A DNA stretch of 44,642 bases. Source: Hyphomicrobiales bacterium. Lineage in GTDB: Bacteria; Pseudomonadota; Alphaproteobacteria; Rhizobiales; Xanthobacteraceae. The position numbers and the translations under genes are program-made. The notes beneath the pieces were generated by a model. The model was not told the origin of the DNA, made no database searches, and saw only the letters and a program-made list of their open reading frames with translations. The stretch is from positions 27,957 through 72,598 of the forward strand of contig PMAF01000285.1 in NCBI GenBank assembly GCA_003152455.1, given 5' to 3'. Positions within the stretch are counted from its first letter, which is position 1. Each line of letters opens with the position of its first letter. Shown here piece after piece: positions 9,440-21,187 of the stretch.

Positions 9440-10591
9440 CTATTCAGAATGGCTGTCCCGATTTCCGAGACCATCGAGAAAATCCTTCACGCGGCTGAAG
9501 AATCCCGCCGATTCCGGCTGGGTCGCCTCGGATGACAGCTTTTCGAACTCGGCCAGCAGCTCGCGCTGGCGCTTGGTCAGATTTTGCGGCGTTTCCACCG
9601 ATACTTGAACGTACATGTCGCCGGTTTGCTTCGACCGCAGCACCGGCATCCCCTTGCCGGACAGGCGGAAACGCCGGCCGGCCTGGGTGCCGGCCGGGAC
9701 CTTGACCCGCGCTCGGCTGCCATCGATGGCCGGCACCTCGAATTCGCCGCCAACTGCCGCGGTCACCATGGAGATCGGCACCCGGCAGTGCAGGTCCGCG
9801 CCGTCGCGCTGGAAGAACTCGTGCGGGGTTAGCGAGAGGAAGATATAGAGGTCGCCGGCCGGACCGCCGCGCAGACCCGCTTCGCCTTCGCCGGCGAGCC
9901 GGATCCGGGTGCCGTCCTCGACCCCGGCCGGGATATTGACCGATAAATTGCGCTCGCGCGTCACCCTGCCGGCGCCGCTGCAAGACGGACAGGGATTTTC
10001 GATCACCTGGCCGCGGCCCTGACAGGTCGGGCAGGTTCGCTCGAGCGTGAAAAAGCCTTGCGCATGCCTGATCTTGCCGGCGCCGCCGCAGGTCGCGCAG
10101 GCCTTTGGCTTGCTGCCGGCCTTGGCGCCGGTGCCGGAGCAGGCCTCGCAGGCCACCGAAGTCGGAATGCGGATTTGCGCGGTCTTGCCCTCGAACGCTT
10201 CTTCGAGGCTGATTTCCATGTTGTAACGAAGATCCGATCCGCGCTCGCGGCCCTGCCCGCGTCCGCCGCGGCGGCCGCCGCCCATGCCGAACAGGTCTTC
10301 GAAAATGTCGGAGAAGGTCGAGGCGAAATCGGCGCCAAAGCCGTGCGCGCCGCCGCCCGTGCCTTGCTCGAAGGCGGCATGGCCGAAGCGATCATAGGCG
10401 GCCCGTTTGTCGCCGTCCTTGAGGACGTCGTAGGCCTCATTGAGTTCTTTGAATTTATGCTCGCATTCGGTATCGCCCGGATTGCGGTCCGGATGATGCT
10501 GCATGGCGAGCTTGCGGAACGCGGCCTTGAGTTCGGCCTCGCCGCAGGTGCGCGCGACGCCCAGGACCTCGTAATAATCGCGCTTGGACAT
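9440..10591 (-). CDS. dnaJ: Chaperone DnaJ
   Basis: J-domain with HPD ([12 protein letters not shown]), G/F region, four CxxCxGxG zinc motifs. Confidence 0.98.
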   Translation of the reverse strand: MSKRDYYEVLGVARTCGEAELKAAFRKLAMQHHPDRNPGDTECEHKFKELNEAYDVLKDGDKRAAYDRFGHAAFEQGTGGGAHGFGADFASTFSDIFEDLFGMGGGRRGGRGQGRERGSDLRYNMEISLEEAFEGKTAQIRIPTSVACEACSGTGAKAGSKPKACATCGGAGKIRHAQGFFTLERTCPTCQGRGQVIENPCPSCSGAGRVTRERNLSVNIPAGVEDGTRIRLAGEGEAGLRGGPAGDLYIFLSLTPHEFFQRDGADLHCRVPISMVTAAVGGEFEVPAIDGSRARVKVPAGTQAGRRFRLSGKGMPVLRSKQTGDMYVQVSVETPQNLTKRQRELLAEFEKLSSEATQPESAGFFSRVKDFLDGLGNRDSHSE

Positions 10592-10659
10592 GCCGGTCCC
10601 GCCGTTAGATCAAAACGCCGTCATAGCCGTACTTGATTCGGCCGTCCGCCGCGCCCCGG

Positions 10660-10693
10660 AAAAACGCACCCCCGGGGGATTGGCCCGGGGGTG
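10660..10693 (-). terminator. Intrinsic terminator/attenuator-like hairpin between dnaK and dnaJ
   Basis: Minus strand CACCCCCGGG-CCAATCC-CCCGGGGGTG perfect 10-bp stem followed by CGTTTTT. Confidence 0.75.
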
Positions 10694-10738
10694 ACACATT
10701 TCGAGTTGGCATAAGGCGGCACCGCCGTTGTCTTAAGC

Positions 10739-12664
<1,926 letters not shown>

Positions 12665-12795
12665 GGTTCTTCCTCTCAAAATTGCGGCGGGCCGGGCGGG
12701 CCGCTTGGCGCCCGAGCGGGTTTCCACGGCTCATCCGCAGACCCCCTTATCCAGCCCCCTGGATAAGCTTTTCCCGCATTTCTGCGGCCAATGGC

Positions 12796-12825
12796 TCATA
12801 TAGGAGGGCTCCGGGGGGCTACAAG
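12796..12825 (-). promoter_or_regulatory. Putative sigma-32 (RpoH) heat-shock promoter of dnaK(J)
   Basis: Minus strand CTTG-N17-CCTATATGA matches alphaproteobacterial consensus CTTG-N17-18-CYTATNTNN; about 130 bp upstream of the dnaK ATG. Confidence 0.8.
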
Positions 12826-12867
12826 ATGCACCGGCAGGCCTTCTTGATAGACCTGCTTCGCCGAAGC

Positions 12868-14385
12868 CTAGCGGCCCTCGGCCCGGCGCAAAATAAGCAC
12901 GTCGCCGATCGTTTTATACGCGCGATAGGACTGCAACTGCTCGGCTAGCGCTGGATCCGAACGCGCCCAGGCCAGCCAATCGATGTCTTTCATAATCTGC
13001 ACCAAAATCACATCCGGCCTGTGGCTCGCGATGTCCTCCGTCAGCATCGACCGGTCGCTCTCTTCATAGGCCTTAAGCCGGACGTCGGTTTGCGGATCGA
13101 GGGTCTCGGTAGAACGCCTGGTCTCCACCCCGAGGGTGAGCCATAGGGCGCAGGCTCGGCCGACCCAAATTCCCCCAGCTTGTCTTACGATGGGATGCCC
13201 GATCGAAATGTCGGCCGATAACGCCAGCATTGTCGCATGCGGCTTGATTTCCCGGATCGCGGCTGCCACGGCTGAACGGTCGACCGCGATATTCAGCCAA
13301 AAGAATGCCACGGCCGCCATCAGCGCCGCCGTCGGGCCGACAACAAACCGCGACAATTGGCCGGACCGGCTATCGGCCGGATCGCGATCAACAACAGCTA
13401 ACGCAAGCGCGAGTAACGCGAGCGCGAGCATCGGATAGGATTGGTAGGGCCATCCCTTCTGCTGAACGACATACGAAATGCAAAATCCGACCGATGCAGC
13501 CAGCACCACGCAGATTGGCGGCGCGAACATGGCGTGGCCTTTGAGCCGCCTGATCAACAGCAGGATTGCCGCCCACAACGGCAGAGCGGCGTGCATGAGG
13601 AAACTGAAAAACTCCTCCTTGATCGGAATATAGGCGGCGATCACGGGCGGCAGTGCGTCTGTAAAGAAGCGCGGATACACCAACAATATCAGAACGGCAT
13701 AGGCTGCCAGCATGCCAGCGGAGATCCAATTTTCCACGGCGAATACGACGCGCCATGATCGCAGGCAGAGCGCGCTCGCGACGACCATGCAAAGCTGCGC
13801 CGTGGCAAACTGCGGTTTGATAATCACCGTGATGCCGGCGCCCAGCCCCGCAACGACCACCATCGGCCAGTTCGGCGTACCACCCTTGGCGCGCACGATA
13901 CTTACCGCCAGCGCCGGCAGGAACACGACCAAAGCGATATGTTCGCGCTCGGCGAAACCCCATGCCGGCATGATCATAAGCGCGATTGCTGCCAGCGCCG
14001 CCACCGGCCATGCTTGGCCGGGCGCGAGAAGTTTCGCGTCGAGAAGAATGCGGGCGGCGAGCCAGATGCTCAGCCCGGCGGACAGGAGCACCAGAGCGTC
14101 GCAAGTGAATTCTGGCGGCAATCGGGACAAGCGGGCCAATAAGACCGGGACGACATAGAGGAACATCGAGGCCGGCGGATTGACATCGACAATGTCTACA
14201 TAGAGACGTTGCCCGTCGAGCCATTTCTCCGCGATCGTGATGAACCAACTCACGTCGACATTGGCGAGCAGGAATTTGCGGAGAGCTATGGCAACTACGA
14301 CGATCGCGATCATCGGCAGCCATCGCGGCATCGCGGCGGAAACGGCGAGGCGGTGCCGGACTTTCGCTACGTCACGCGCGGTCAT
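12868..14385 (-). CDS. Polytopic membrane protein, GT-C/ArnT-PMT-like glycosyltransferase candidate
   Basis: Many TM segments; early acidic motif region DVSWFITIAEKWLDGQRLYVDIVDVNPPASMFLYVVPV typical of GT-C/GT39-like proteins. Confidence 0.65.
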   Translation of the reverse strand: MTARDVAKVRHRLAVSAAMPRWLPMIAIVVVAIALRKFLLANVDVSWFITIAEKWLDGQRLYVDIVDVNPPASMFLYVVPVLLARLSRLPPEFTCDALVLLSAGLSIWLAARILLDAKLLAPGQAWPVAALAAIALMIMPAWGFAEREHIALVVFLPALAVSIVRAKGGTPNWPMVVVAGLGAGITVIIKPQFATAQLCMVVASALCLRSWRVVFAVENWISAGMLAAYAVLILLVYPRFFTDALPPVIAAYIPIKEEFFSFLMHAALPLWAAILLLIRRLKGHAMFAPPICVVLAASVGFCISYVVQQKGWPYQSYPMLALALLALALAVVDRDPADSRSGQLSRFVVGPTAALMAAVAFFWLNIAVDRSAVAAAIREIKPHATMLALSADISIGHPIVRQAGGIWVGRACALWLTLGVETRRSTETLDPQTDVRLKAYEESDRSMLTEDIASHRPDVILVQIMKDIDWLAWARSDPALAEQLQSYRAYKTIGDVLILRRAEGR

Positions 14386-14568
14386 GGCCGTGTTCCACAG
14401 GGGCGAGTGCCGTCAAAAATAGAGAAGCGGCGTTAATAAGCCCTTTCCCCACGGATTTCCGCAACCAGATGTAGATGCTAAAGGTCCCTTGGGCTCACTC
14501 GACAGGCGGGTAACGACAGCCATGTTGCCACTGGCCCACCAACCAGCCGCCGGAAAGTAGCTTGTGCC

Positions 14569-15501
14569 ATGCTGCGCCGACTGATCATTGCCCTGCTGGC
14601 GATCTGCGCGGTCGCTATGATGCGGCCGGCGGCCGCCGAGCCGGTGTTTCCGCCCGGCTTGCGCATCGGGCTCGAGCCGCCGGGTGACCTCAAGCCGAGC
14701 ACGCATTTCTCGGGCTTCGAAGATGTCGGCCGCAAGGTCGCCATCACCATCCTCGATCTGCCGGCCGCCGCCTATGGCGGACTTGAGCAAGCGGCGAATG
14801 CCGAGAACCAGCACGGCCTCGTGGACTTCAAACGCGAGGATTTTTCGTTCCGCAGCGGCAAAGGGCTGCTGGTCACCGGCCGCATCCAGGTCAAAGACGG
14901 CGTGCTGCACAAATGGATTCTGCTGGCGAGCGCGCCCGCCGAGCAGGACTTGACAGTGCTGCTCAATGTCGAAGTGCCGGAGAGCGCGCTTGCTATCTAT
15001 CCCGACGCGGTGATCCGCAAGGCGCTGGCCAGCGTCACGTTCCGGCCGATGCCGATCCAGGAGCAGCTTGGCATGCTGCCGTTCAAGCTTGGCGACCTCG
15101 CCGGTTTCCGGATGATGAAGGTGCTTCCCGCCGGCGGCGTGATCCTGACCGACGGGCCGAGCGACGACCTGAACAAGCAGCCTTATGTAATCGTCTCGAT
15201 CGGCCGCGGCGTGCCGGAGCGCCCCGACGACCGCGCCCGGTTTGCCCGCGACATGCTGTCGGCCTCGCCGCTGCGCGATCTCACGTTGCAGTCGGCGGAT
15301 GCAATGCGGATCGGCGGCTCGCCCAGCTTCGAGATCAGGGCGCAGGCCTCGGGAGCCAATGGCGAGCCCCTCATGGTGGCGCAATGGCTGCGTTTCATCG
15401 GCGGCAATTACTTGCGGGTCATCGGCATCGGCCCCAGGGCCGATTGGGACGCGCTGTTCACCCGCTTCCGCGCCGTGCGCGACGGCATCGATATGCGCTG
15501 A
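14569..15501 (+). CDS. Conserved secreted hypothetical protein
   Basis: Clear signal peptide MLRRLIIALLAICAVAMMRPAAAEP; long open frame with coding-like codon usage; no recognised domain. Confidence 0.7.
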   Translation: MLRRLIIALLAICAVAMMRPAAAEPVFPPGLRIGLEPPGDLKPSTHFSGFEDVGRKVAITILDLPAAAYGGLEQAANAENQHGLVDFKREDFSFRSGKGLLVTGRIQVKDGVLHKWILLASAPAEQDLTVLLNVEVPESALAIYPDAVIRKALASVTFRPMPIQEQLGMLPFKLGDLAGFRMMKVLPAGGVILTDGPSDDLNKQPYVIVSIGRGVPERPDDRARFARDMLSASPLRDLTLQSADAMRIGGSPSFEIRAQASGANGEPLMVAQWLRFIGGNYLRVIGIGPRADWDALFTRFRAVRDGIDMR

Positions 15502-15505
15502 AGCG

Positions 15506-16295
15506 CTAGAACTTGATCGTGCTGCGGATGTCGGCCACGAAGGCGTTGCCCACCGTCGAATTGGGATTGGCGGGATCCGGCACGTTGCCGCCGGGGTGGA
15601 CGATGTATTGCAGGTCCGGCTGCACGGTCCACCACGGCGCGATTTGCGCCTGATAGCTCAGCTCGAACAACACCTCTTCGTTGCGGATCGGATAGGGCGG
15701 CCCGTTGAGCGCGAGCGTGTCCTGGTCGAGCGCCGCCGCATCGCGGCTGATCTTGGCGTAAGAAACGCCGAAGGTGAGCGTGTCGTCGGCGCGCCCAGGC
15801 AGCGGACCTTTGAGGCCGGCTCCGGCGTCGATGGAGTATGAAATCAGATTGCGGTCGGATGGCGCAAAGCCGCCGCGCATGAACAGATTGAGACTCTGTT
15901 TTTCCGAGCGCCAAACCATCTGGTCGGCGAGCGCATAGACGCCGCCGTTGCCGGTATGATTGAGCGGCCCAACGGCAGTGGGATCCGCCAGCGAAACCAC
16001 GGCGCCGGTGCCGTCGAGCCCGAAATGCTGATCGGCGAAATCCGCCGTCGCGTACCAGCCGCCAAGCTTATACACGCCCGGCAGTCATCCAGGCGGCTTG
16101 CGTGGCTTTGGCGTCGTTCGCCTTGACCGCGGCTTACAGTTCTTTGGCGCCGGCAAGCGCGGTGGCTATATGCTCGACCGCGAACGGCTTGTAGTTCTTC
16201 GCCCCATCGGTCAGCGCGTCGGCTTCGGCGCGCGTTGCCGCCGCGACAAGAACGAACGCCAGCAGGGCGTAGCAAAGTCTGATTGATGTCGGCAT
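15506..16295 (-). pseudogene. Chimeric remnant: imelysin/EfeO-like N-terminus joined to carbohydrate porin (OprB-like) C-terminus
   Basis: From ATG 16295: signal peptide + DALTDGAKNYKPFAVEHIATALAGAKEL, TAA (16134-16136), then same-frame AAVKANDAKATQAAWMTA; immediately followed by porin beta-barrel C-terminus (KLGGWYATADFADQHFGLDG...NAFVADIRSTIKF). Confidence 0.7.
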
Positions 16296-16561
16296 GAGCC
16301 GTCCCCTCCATTTAAAAAAATCGTCGCGCAACATTGATCGCGACGGGACCGCGTCAACCAAATAGTGTGGCAATATCAATAGTTTATAACTAGTCCAATG
16401 TAAAACTGCAGCGCCGCCGCTGCTTTCAAATTATTCCAATGAAGAGTTTGGCGATAAGCCGTTGAACGCGTTCGCGAAAGCGGAACGGCAACGAAAATAT
16501 TTTCGTAAAACCAGCGCGGACTTCGCCGCCGCCGGCGCGGCAAACTTCCGCAGGGCGGAAA

Positions 16562-17161
16562 TCAGTCGGCGCTGCCGGAATTGTCGTTGGCGGAGGATGG
16601 CGGCGTTTTCGGCGGGGCCTTGACGACTGCCACCAGCGCCGGACGCAGCACGCGGTCGCCGAGCATATAGCCGGCCTGGATGACCTGCGCGACGTGGCCT
16701 GGCGGCAGCTCGGACGTCGGCAACTCGTACATCGCCTGATGCACGTTCGGGTCGAACTTCTCACCTTCCGGCGAGAATTTCTTCACGCCGTGCTTCTCCA
16801 GAACTTTAAGCAGTTCACGCTCGGTGAGCTCGACGCCCTCGATCAGCACCTTGGCATCGGGCTGCGCGCGCAGTTCGGGACCGATGGATTCCAGCGCGCG
16901 GTGCATGTTGTCGGCTACCGCCAGCACGTCGCGGGCGAACCCGGCATTGCCGTAGAGGCGCGCCTCCGCGACCTCGCGCTCGGTCCGTTTGCGCAGGTTC
17001 TCCATCTCGGCCAGCGTGCGCAGCAGCCTGTCCTTGAATTCGGCAGCTGCTTCCAACGCGGCGGTGACTTGCTCGGCCGGCACCAATTCGGGTGCCCCGC
17101 CAGCGGCCGCTTCGCTCTCCGGCTGGGCAGCCGTGTCGTCAGCGGCGGGCCTGTCCGTCAT
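16562..17161 (-). CDS. grpE: Nucleotide exchange factor GrpE
   Basis: [23 protein letters not shown] and [44 protein letters not shown]. Confidence 0.97.
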   Translation of the reverse strand: MTDRPAADDTAAQPESEAAAGGAPELVPAEQVTAALEAAAEFKDRLLRTLAEMENLRKRTEREVAEARLYGNAGFARDVLAVADNMHRALESIGPELRAQPDAKVLIEGVELTERELLKVLEKHGVKKFSPEGEKFDPNVHQAMYELPTSELPPGHVAQVIQAGYMLGDRVLRPALVAVVKAPPKTPPSSANDNSGSAD

Positions 17162-17194
17162 AATGGTCGATCCTCAAAACTGTTCGGATGCCGG

Positions 17195-17225
17195 GGATAT
17201 CAGGCTTCGGGGGCGAAAAATCAAG
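17195..17225 (-). promoter_or_regulatory. Near-consensus sigma-32 promoter of grpE
   Basis: Minus strand CTTG-N18-CTGATATCC; one mismatch to CTTG-N17-18-CYTATNTNN, in the hrcA-grpE gap. Confidence 0.5.
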
Positions 17226-17264
17226 CGTTCAGCGCGTGATCCCGGAGCGGAACATACGCAAATT

Positions 17265-18350
17265 CTAAGAAGACAACAGCTGGCTCACGACCCGCGCGGT
17301 ATAATCAACCATCGGGATGACCCGGGCGTAATTGAGCCGGGTCGGCCCGATCACCCCGATTACCCCCACAATGCTGCCTTTGCTGTCGCGATACGGCGCC
17401 ACGATGGTCGAGGAACCGGACAGCGAAAACAACTTGTTCTCCGAGCCGATGAAGATGCGCACGCCGTCGCCGCGCTCGGCGCGCCCGAGCAAATCGATCA
17501 CCCCGCGTTTGGTTTCCAGGGCGTCGAACAACGAGCGCACCCGCTCCAGGTCGTCTAGCGCGTGCAGGTCCTCGAGCAGGTTGGCGTGGCCGCGCACGAT
17601 CAGCTTGCGCTCTTCGCTTTCGCCGCCCGACCAACTCGCCAGACCGGCCGAGACGATCTTCTGGGTCAGTTGATCGAGCTCGGCCTTGCCCGCCTCCATC
17701 GCGCCTTCGATTTCGACGCGCAACTCGGCCAGCGTCTTGCCGCGGATACGGGAGTTGAGGAAATTGCCGGCCTCGACCAGGGCCGAGGTCGGCACGCCGG
17801 CCGGCACATTGAGCACACGATTTTCCACCTGGCCGTCTTCGGCCACCAGCACGGCGAGCGCGCGTTCCGGCTCCAGCCGCACGAATTCGATATGTTTGAG
17901 CCGCACATTGGCTTGCGCGGTTAGCACCACGCCGGCCGAGCGCGTCAAGCCGGACAAAGTCTGCGAGGCTTCACCGAGCACGGCTTCCAGTGACTTGCCG
18001 CTGCCGGTGCCAGCGACCTGCGCTTCGATCGAGCGGCGGTCGCTCTCGGTCAGGTCGCCGATCTGCATCAATGCATCGACGAAAAAGCGCAGGCCCATTT
18101 CGGTCGGCAGGCGGCCGGCCGACGTATGCGGCGCAAAGATCAAGCCGAGCTGCTCGAGGTCCGACATCACGTTGCGCACCGAGGCCGGCGACAACGTGAT
18201 CGGCAGCAGGCGCGCCAGATTACGCGACCCGACCGGCTCGCCGGTGGCGAGATAGCTTTCGACGATGTGGCGGAAAATCTCGCGCGAGCGCTCGTTGAGC
18301 GCCGCCAGGCTCACTTGATTCGCGCCGATCGGGACGTCGTGGGAAGCCAC
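17265..18350 (-). CDS. hrcA: Heat-inducible transcription repressor HrcA
   Basis: [52 protein letters not shown] and C-terminal [25 protein letters not shown]. Confidence 0.97.
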   Translation of the reverse strand: MASHDVPIGANQVSLAALNERSREIFRHIVESYLATGEPVGSRNLARLLPITLSPASVRNVMSDLEQLGLIFAPHTSAGRLPTEMGLRFFVDALMQIGDLTESDRRSIEAQVAGTGSGKSLEAVLGEASQTLSGLTRSAGVVLTAQANVRLKHIEFVRLEPERALAVLVAEDGQVENRVLNVPAGVPTSALVEAGNFLNSRIRGKTLAELRVEIEGAMEAGKAELDQLTQKIVSAGLASWSGGESEERKLIVRGHANLLEDLHALDDLERVRSLFDALETKRGVIDLLGRAERGDGVRIFIGSENKLFSLSGSSTIVAPYRDSKGSIVGVIGVIGPTRLNYARVIPMVDYTARVVSQLLSS

Positions 18351-18453
18351 GGGCTCACTCCTTACATCCGGCCAACAATGACCATTGAGCCGGACTTGTT
18401 CAAGCCGGACATCTGGTTATGGTGTGCGCCATAGCCAACGAGGATAACGCCCG

Positions 18454-19179
18454 ATGCGGCCGAGCCGCCGACAAGTCGATGAATTGCGCGCCGTCTCGCT
18501 CGAGCGCAGCGTGGTCAAATACGCCGAGGGCTCCTGTTTCGTGAAATTCGGCGATACCCATGTGCTGGTTACCGCCAGCCTGGAGGAGCGCCTGCCGCCC
18601 TGGCTCAAGGGGCAAGGGCGCGGCTGGGTCACCGCCGAATACGGCATGCTGCCGCGCGCGACCTCCGAACGCACCCGCCGCGAGGCCTCAGCCGGCAAGC
18701 AAGGCGGCCGCACGGTCGAAATTCAGCGTCTGATCGGACGCTCGTTGCGCTCGGTCATCGATCTGCAGGCGCTGGGCGAGCGCCAGATCACCATCGACTG
18801 CGACGTGATCCAGGCCGACGGCGGCACGCGCACGGCGTCGATCACCGGCGCCTGGGTGGCGCTGTCCGATTGCCTCGCCTGGATGAAGTCGCGCGACATG
18901 TTCAAGACGCAAGGTAACGCTCAAGTGCTGCGCGATCACATCGCCGCAGTGTCCTGCGGCGTCTTCAAAGGTACGGCGGTGCTCGATCTCGATTATGCCG
19001 AAGATTCGGAAGCCGATACCGACGCCAATTTCGTAATGACCGGCTCCGGCAATATCGTTGAGATCCAGGCCACCGCGGAAAAGGACCCGTTCAGCGAAGA
19101 GCAATTGCTGGCGCTGCTGGCGCTGGCGCGCAAGGGCATCGAGAAGCTGGTGGGTTTGCAAAAGCTGGCGGTGGCGTGA
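18454..19179 (+). CDS. rph: Ribonuclease PH
   Basis: [81 protein letters not shown]. Confidence 0.98.
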   Translation: MRPSRRQVDELRAVSLERSVVKYAEGSCFVKFGDTHVLVTASLEERLPPWLKGQGRGWVTAEYGMLPRATSERTRREASAGKQGGRTVEIQRLIGRSLRSVIDLQALGERQITIDCDVIQADGGTRTASITGAWVALSDCLAWMKSRDMFKTQGNAQVLRDHIAAVSCGVFKGTAVLDLDYAEDSEADTDANFVMTGSGNIVEIQATAEKDPFSEEQLLALLALARKGIEKLVGLQKLAVA

Positions 19180-19811
19180 GTCGAAAACTCACCGGCCCCG
19201 TCGTCATCGCCACGCACAACCCCGGCAAGCTGGCCGAAATGCGCGACTTGCTCGCGCCTTTCGGTATCGCCGCGCAGTCTGCCGGCGAGCTCGGCCTCGG
19301 CGAGCCGCGGGAAACTGGAAAGACATTCGCCGCCAATGCGCGCATCAAAGCCTTGGCGGCCGCCAATGCCACCGGCAAGGCGGCGTTCGCCGACGACTCC
19401 GGTCTGGTGGTCGAGGCGCTCGGCGGCGATCCCGGCATTCACTCGGCGCGCTGGGCAGGTTCCGACAAGGACTTCTGCTTCGCCATGAACAATATCCAGA
19501 CGCTGCTGATCGAGCGCGGCGCGCGCACGCCAGAGCAACGCCGCGCGCATTTCGTCGCCGCGCTCTGTCTTGCATGGCCCGACGGCCATTTGGAGGAATT
19601 CGAGGGCCGTATCGATGGCGCGGCGGTATGGCCGCCGCGCGGCGACCGGGGCTTCGGTTACGATCCGCTGTTCAAGCCCGACGGTTTCGACCGCACCTTC
19701 GGCCAGATGAGCGCCGACGAAAAGCACGGCCTGCCGCTGAAAGGCCAAGGTCTCTCGCACCGAGCGCGCGCTTTTTTGAAGCTCGCGGATGCTTGCCTGC
19801 GCGGCGCTTGA
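19176..19811 (+). CDS. rdgB: Non-canonical purine NTP pyrophosphatase, RdgB/HAM1 family
   Basis: [45 protein letters not shown] start overlaps the rph stop by 4 bp. Confidence 0.95.
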   Translation: MSRKLTGPVVIATHNPGKLAEMRDLLAPFGIAAQSAGELGLGEPRETGKTFAANARIKALAAANATGKAAFADDSGLVVEALGGDPGIHSARWAGSDKDFCFAMNNIQTLLIERGARTPEQRRAHFVAALCLAWPDGHLEEFEGRIDGAAVWPPRGDRGFGYDPLFKPDGFDRTFGQMSADEKHGLPLKGQGLSHRARAFLKLADACLRGA

Positions 19812-19893
19812 AATAGTTCCCGATCGTTACAAGTTTAATCAACTGTCCGCCGGGCGTATGCATTCTCGCTAGGTGCGACGCGCGACGCGGCCT

Positions 19894-21063
19894 ATGATGC
19901 TTAACATGATCTTAACGCAACCATCGCCTTTCGCCGTCTATGTGCACTGGCCGTTCTGCCTGTCGAAGTGCCCCTATTGCGACTTCAACAGCCACGTTCG
20001 TCACGGCGGCGTCGATGAAGCGCGCTTCGTGCGCGCGTTCGAAGCCGAGATCGCGGCGACCGCCGCCCGCCTTCCCGGCCGCACGGTATCGACGATTTTC
20101 TTCGGCGGCGGCACGCCGTCGCTGATGAAGCCGGAATCCGTGCAGGCCATCCTCGATTGCATCGGCAAGCACTGGAGCGTCGCACCTAGCGCCGAAGTCA
20201 CGCTCGAAGCCAACCCGACCAGTGTCGAGGCCACGCGCTTCCGCGGCTATCGCGCAGCCGGCGTCAACCGCGTGTCGCTCGGCGTGCAGGCGCTCGACGA
20301 CGCGTCGCTGAAAGAACTCGGCCGTCTGCACACCGCGCAGGAAGCGCTCGACGCGGTCGCAGTAGCACGCGCAAATTTCGAGCGTTACTCGTTCGATCTG
20401 ATCTATGCACGGCCGCGCCAGACTCCAGCGGCTTGGGGCCTGGAGCTTAAACGCGCGATCTCGGAAGCAGCCGAACATCTCTCGCTTTATCAACTGACCA
20501 TCGAACAGGACACGCCGTTCTTCGGCCTCTACAAGGCCGGCAAGCTCGTCATTCCCGATGACGACACCGGGCGCGATCTCTACGACATGACGCAGTCGAC
20601 CTGCGCCGATGCCGGACTGCCGGCCTATGAAGTCTCCAACCACGCCTGGCCGGGCGCCGAGTGCCGGCACAACCTGGTTTATTGGCGCGGCCACGAATAT
20701 GCCGGCATCGGGCCCGGCGCGCATGGCCGGCTCAATATCGACGGCCGCCGTTACGCAACCGAGACCGAGAAGCGCCCGGAAAGCTGGCTGATGCGGGTCG
20801 AGGCGGCCGGCAATGGCTTGATCGTGGACGAGAAGCTCACGTCCGGAGAGGCCGCCGACGAATTTCTGTTGATGGGGCTGCGGCTCGCCGAAGGCATCGA
20901 TCCCGAACGCTTCACGCAGCTTGCCGGCCGCACACTCGATCCCAAGCGCATTTCAATCTTGCGCGACGAAGGCGCGGTGGAAACCACCCCCGATGGCCGC
21001 TTGCGCGTGACGCAAAGCGGATTTCCCGTGCTCGACGCGGTGGTTGCGGATTTGGCGGCGTAG
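19894..21063 (+). CDS. hemW: Radical SAM family heme chaperone HemW (start among clustered ATGs uncertain)
   Basis: VYVHWPFCLSKCPYCDFNSHV, FFGGGTPSLM, LGVQALDDASLKELGRLHT. Confidence 0.93.
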   Translation: MMLNMILTQPSPFAVYVHWPFCLSKCPYCDFNSHVRHGGVDEARFVRAFEAEIAATAARLPGRTVSTIFFGGGTPSLMKPESVQAILDCIGKHWSVAPSAEVTLEANPTSVEATRFRGYRAAGVNRVSLGVQALDDASLKELGRLHTAQEALDAVAVARANFERYSFDLIYARPRQTPAAWGLELKRAISEAAEHLSLYQLTIEQDTPFFGLYKAGKLVIPDDDTGRDLYDMTQSTCADAGLPAYEVSNHAWPGAECRHNLVYWRGHEYAGIGPGAHGRLNIDGRRYATETEKRPESWLMRVEAAGNGLIVDEKLTSGEAADEFLLMGLRLAEGIDPERFTQLAGRTLDPKRISILRDEGAVETTPDGRLRVTQSGFPVLDAVVADLAA

Positions 21064-21068
21064 TGACC

Positions 21069-21180
21069 CGTCATCCTGAGGTGCGAGCGCAGCGAGCCTC
21101 GAAGGGCGACGGCCACTTTATATCAGCACCTTAGCCGTTCATCCTTCGAGGGCCGCTACGCGGCCTCCTCAGGATGACGG
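21069..21180. repeat. Large inverted-repeat element between convergent genes (possible bidirectional terminator)
   Basis: CGTCATCCTGAGGTGCGAGCGCAGCGAGCCTCGAAGG ... CCTTCGAGGGCCGCTACGCGGCCTCCTCAGGATGACGG. Confidence 0.8.
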
Positions 21181-21187
21181 ATAAAGA

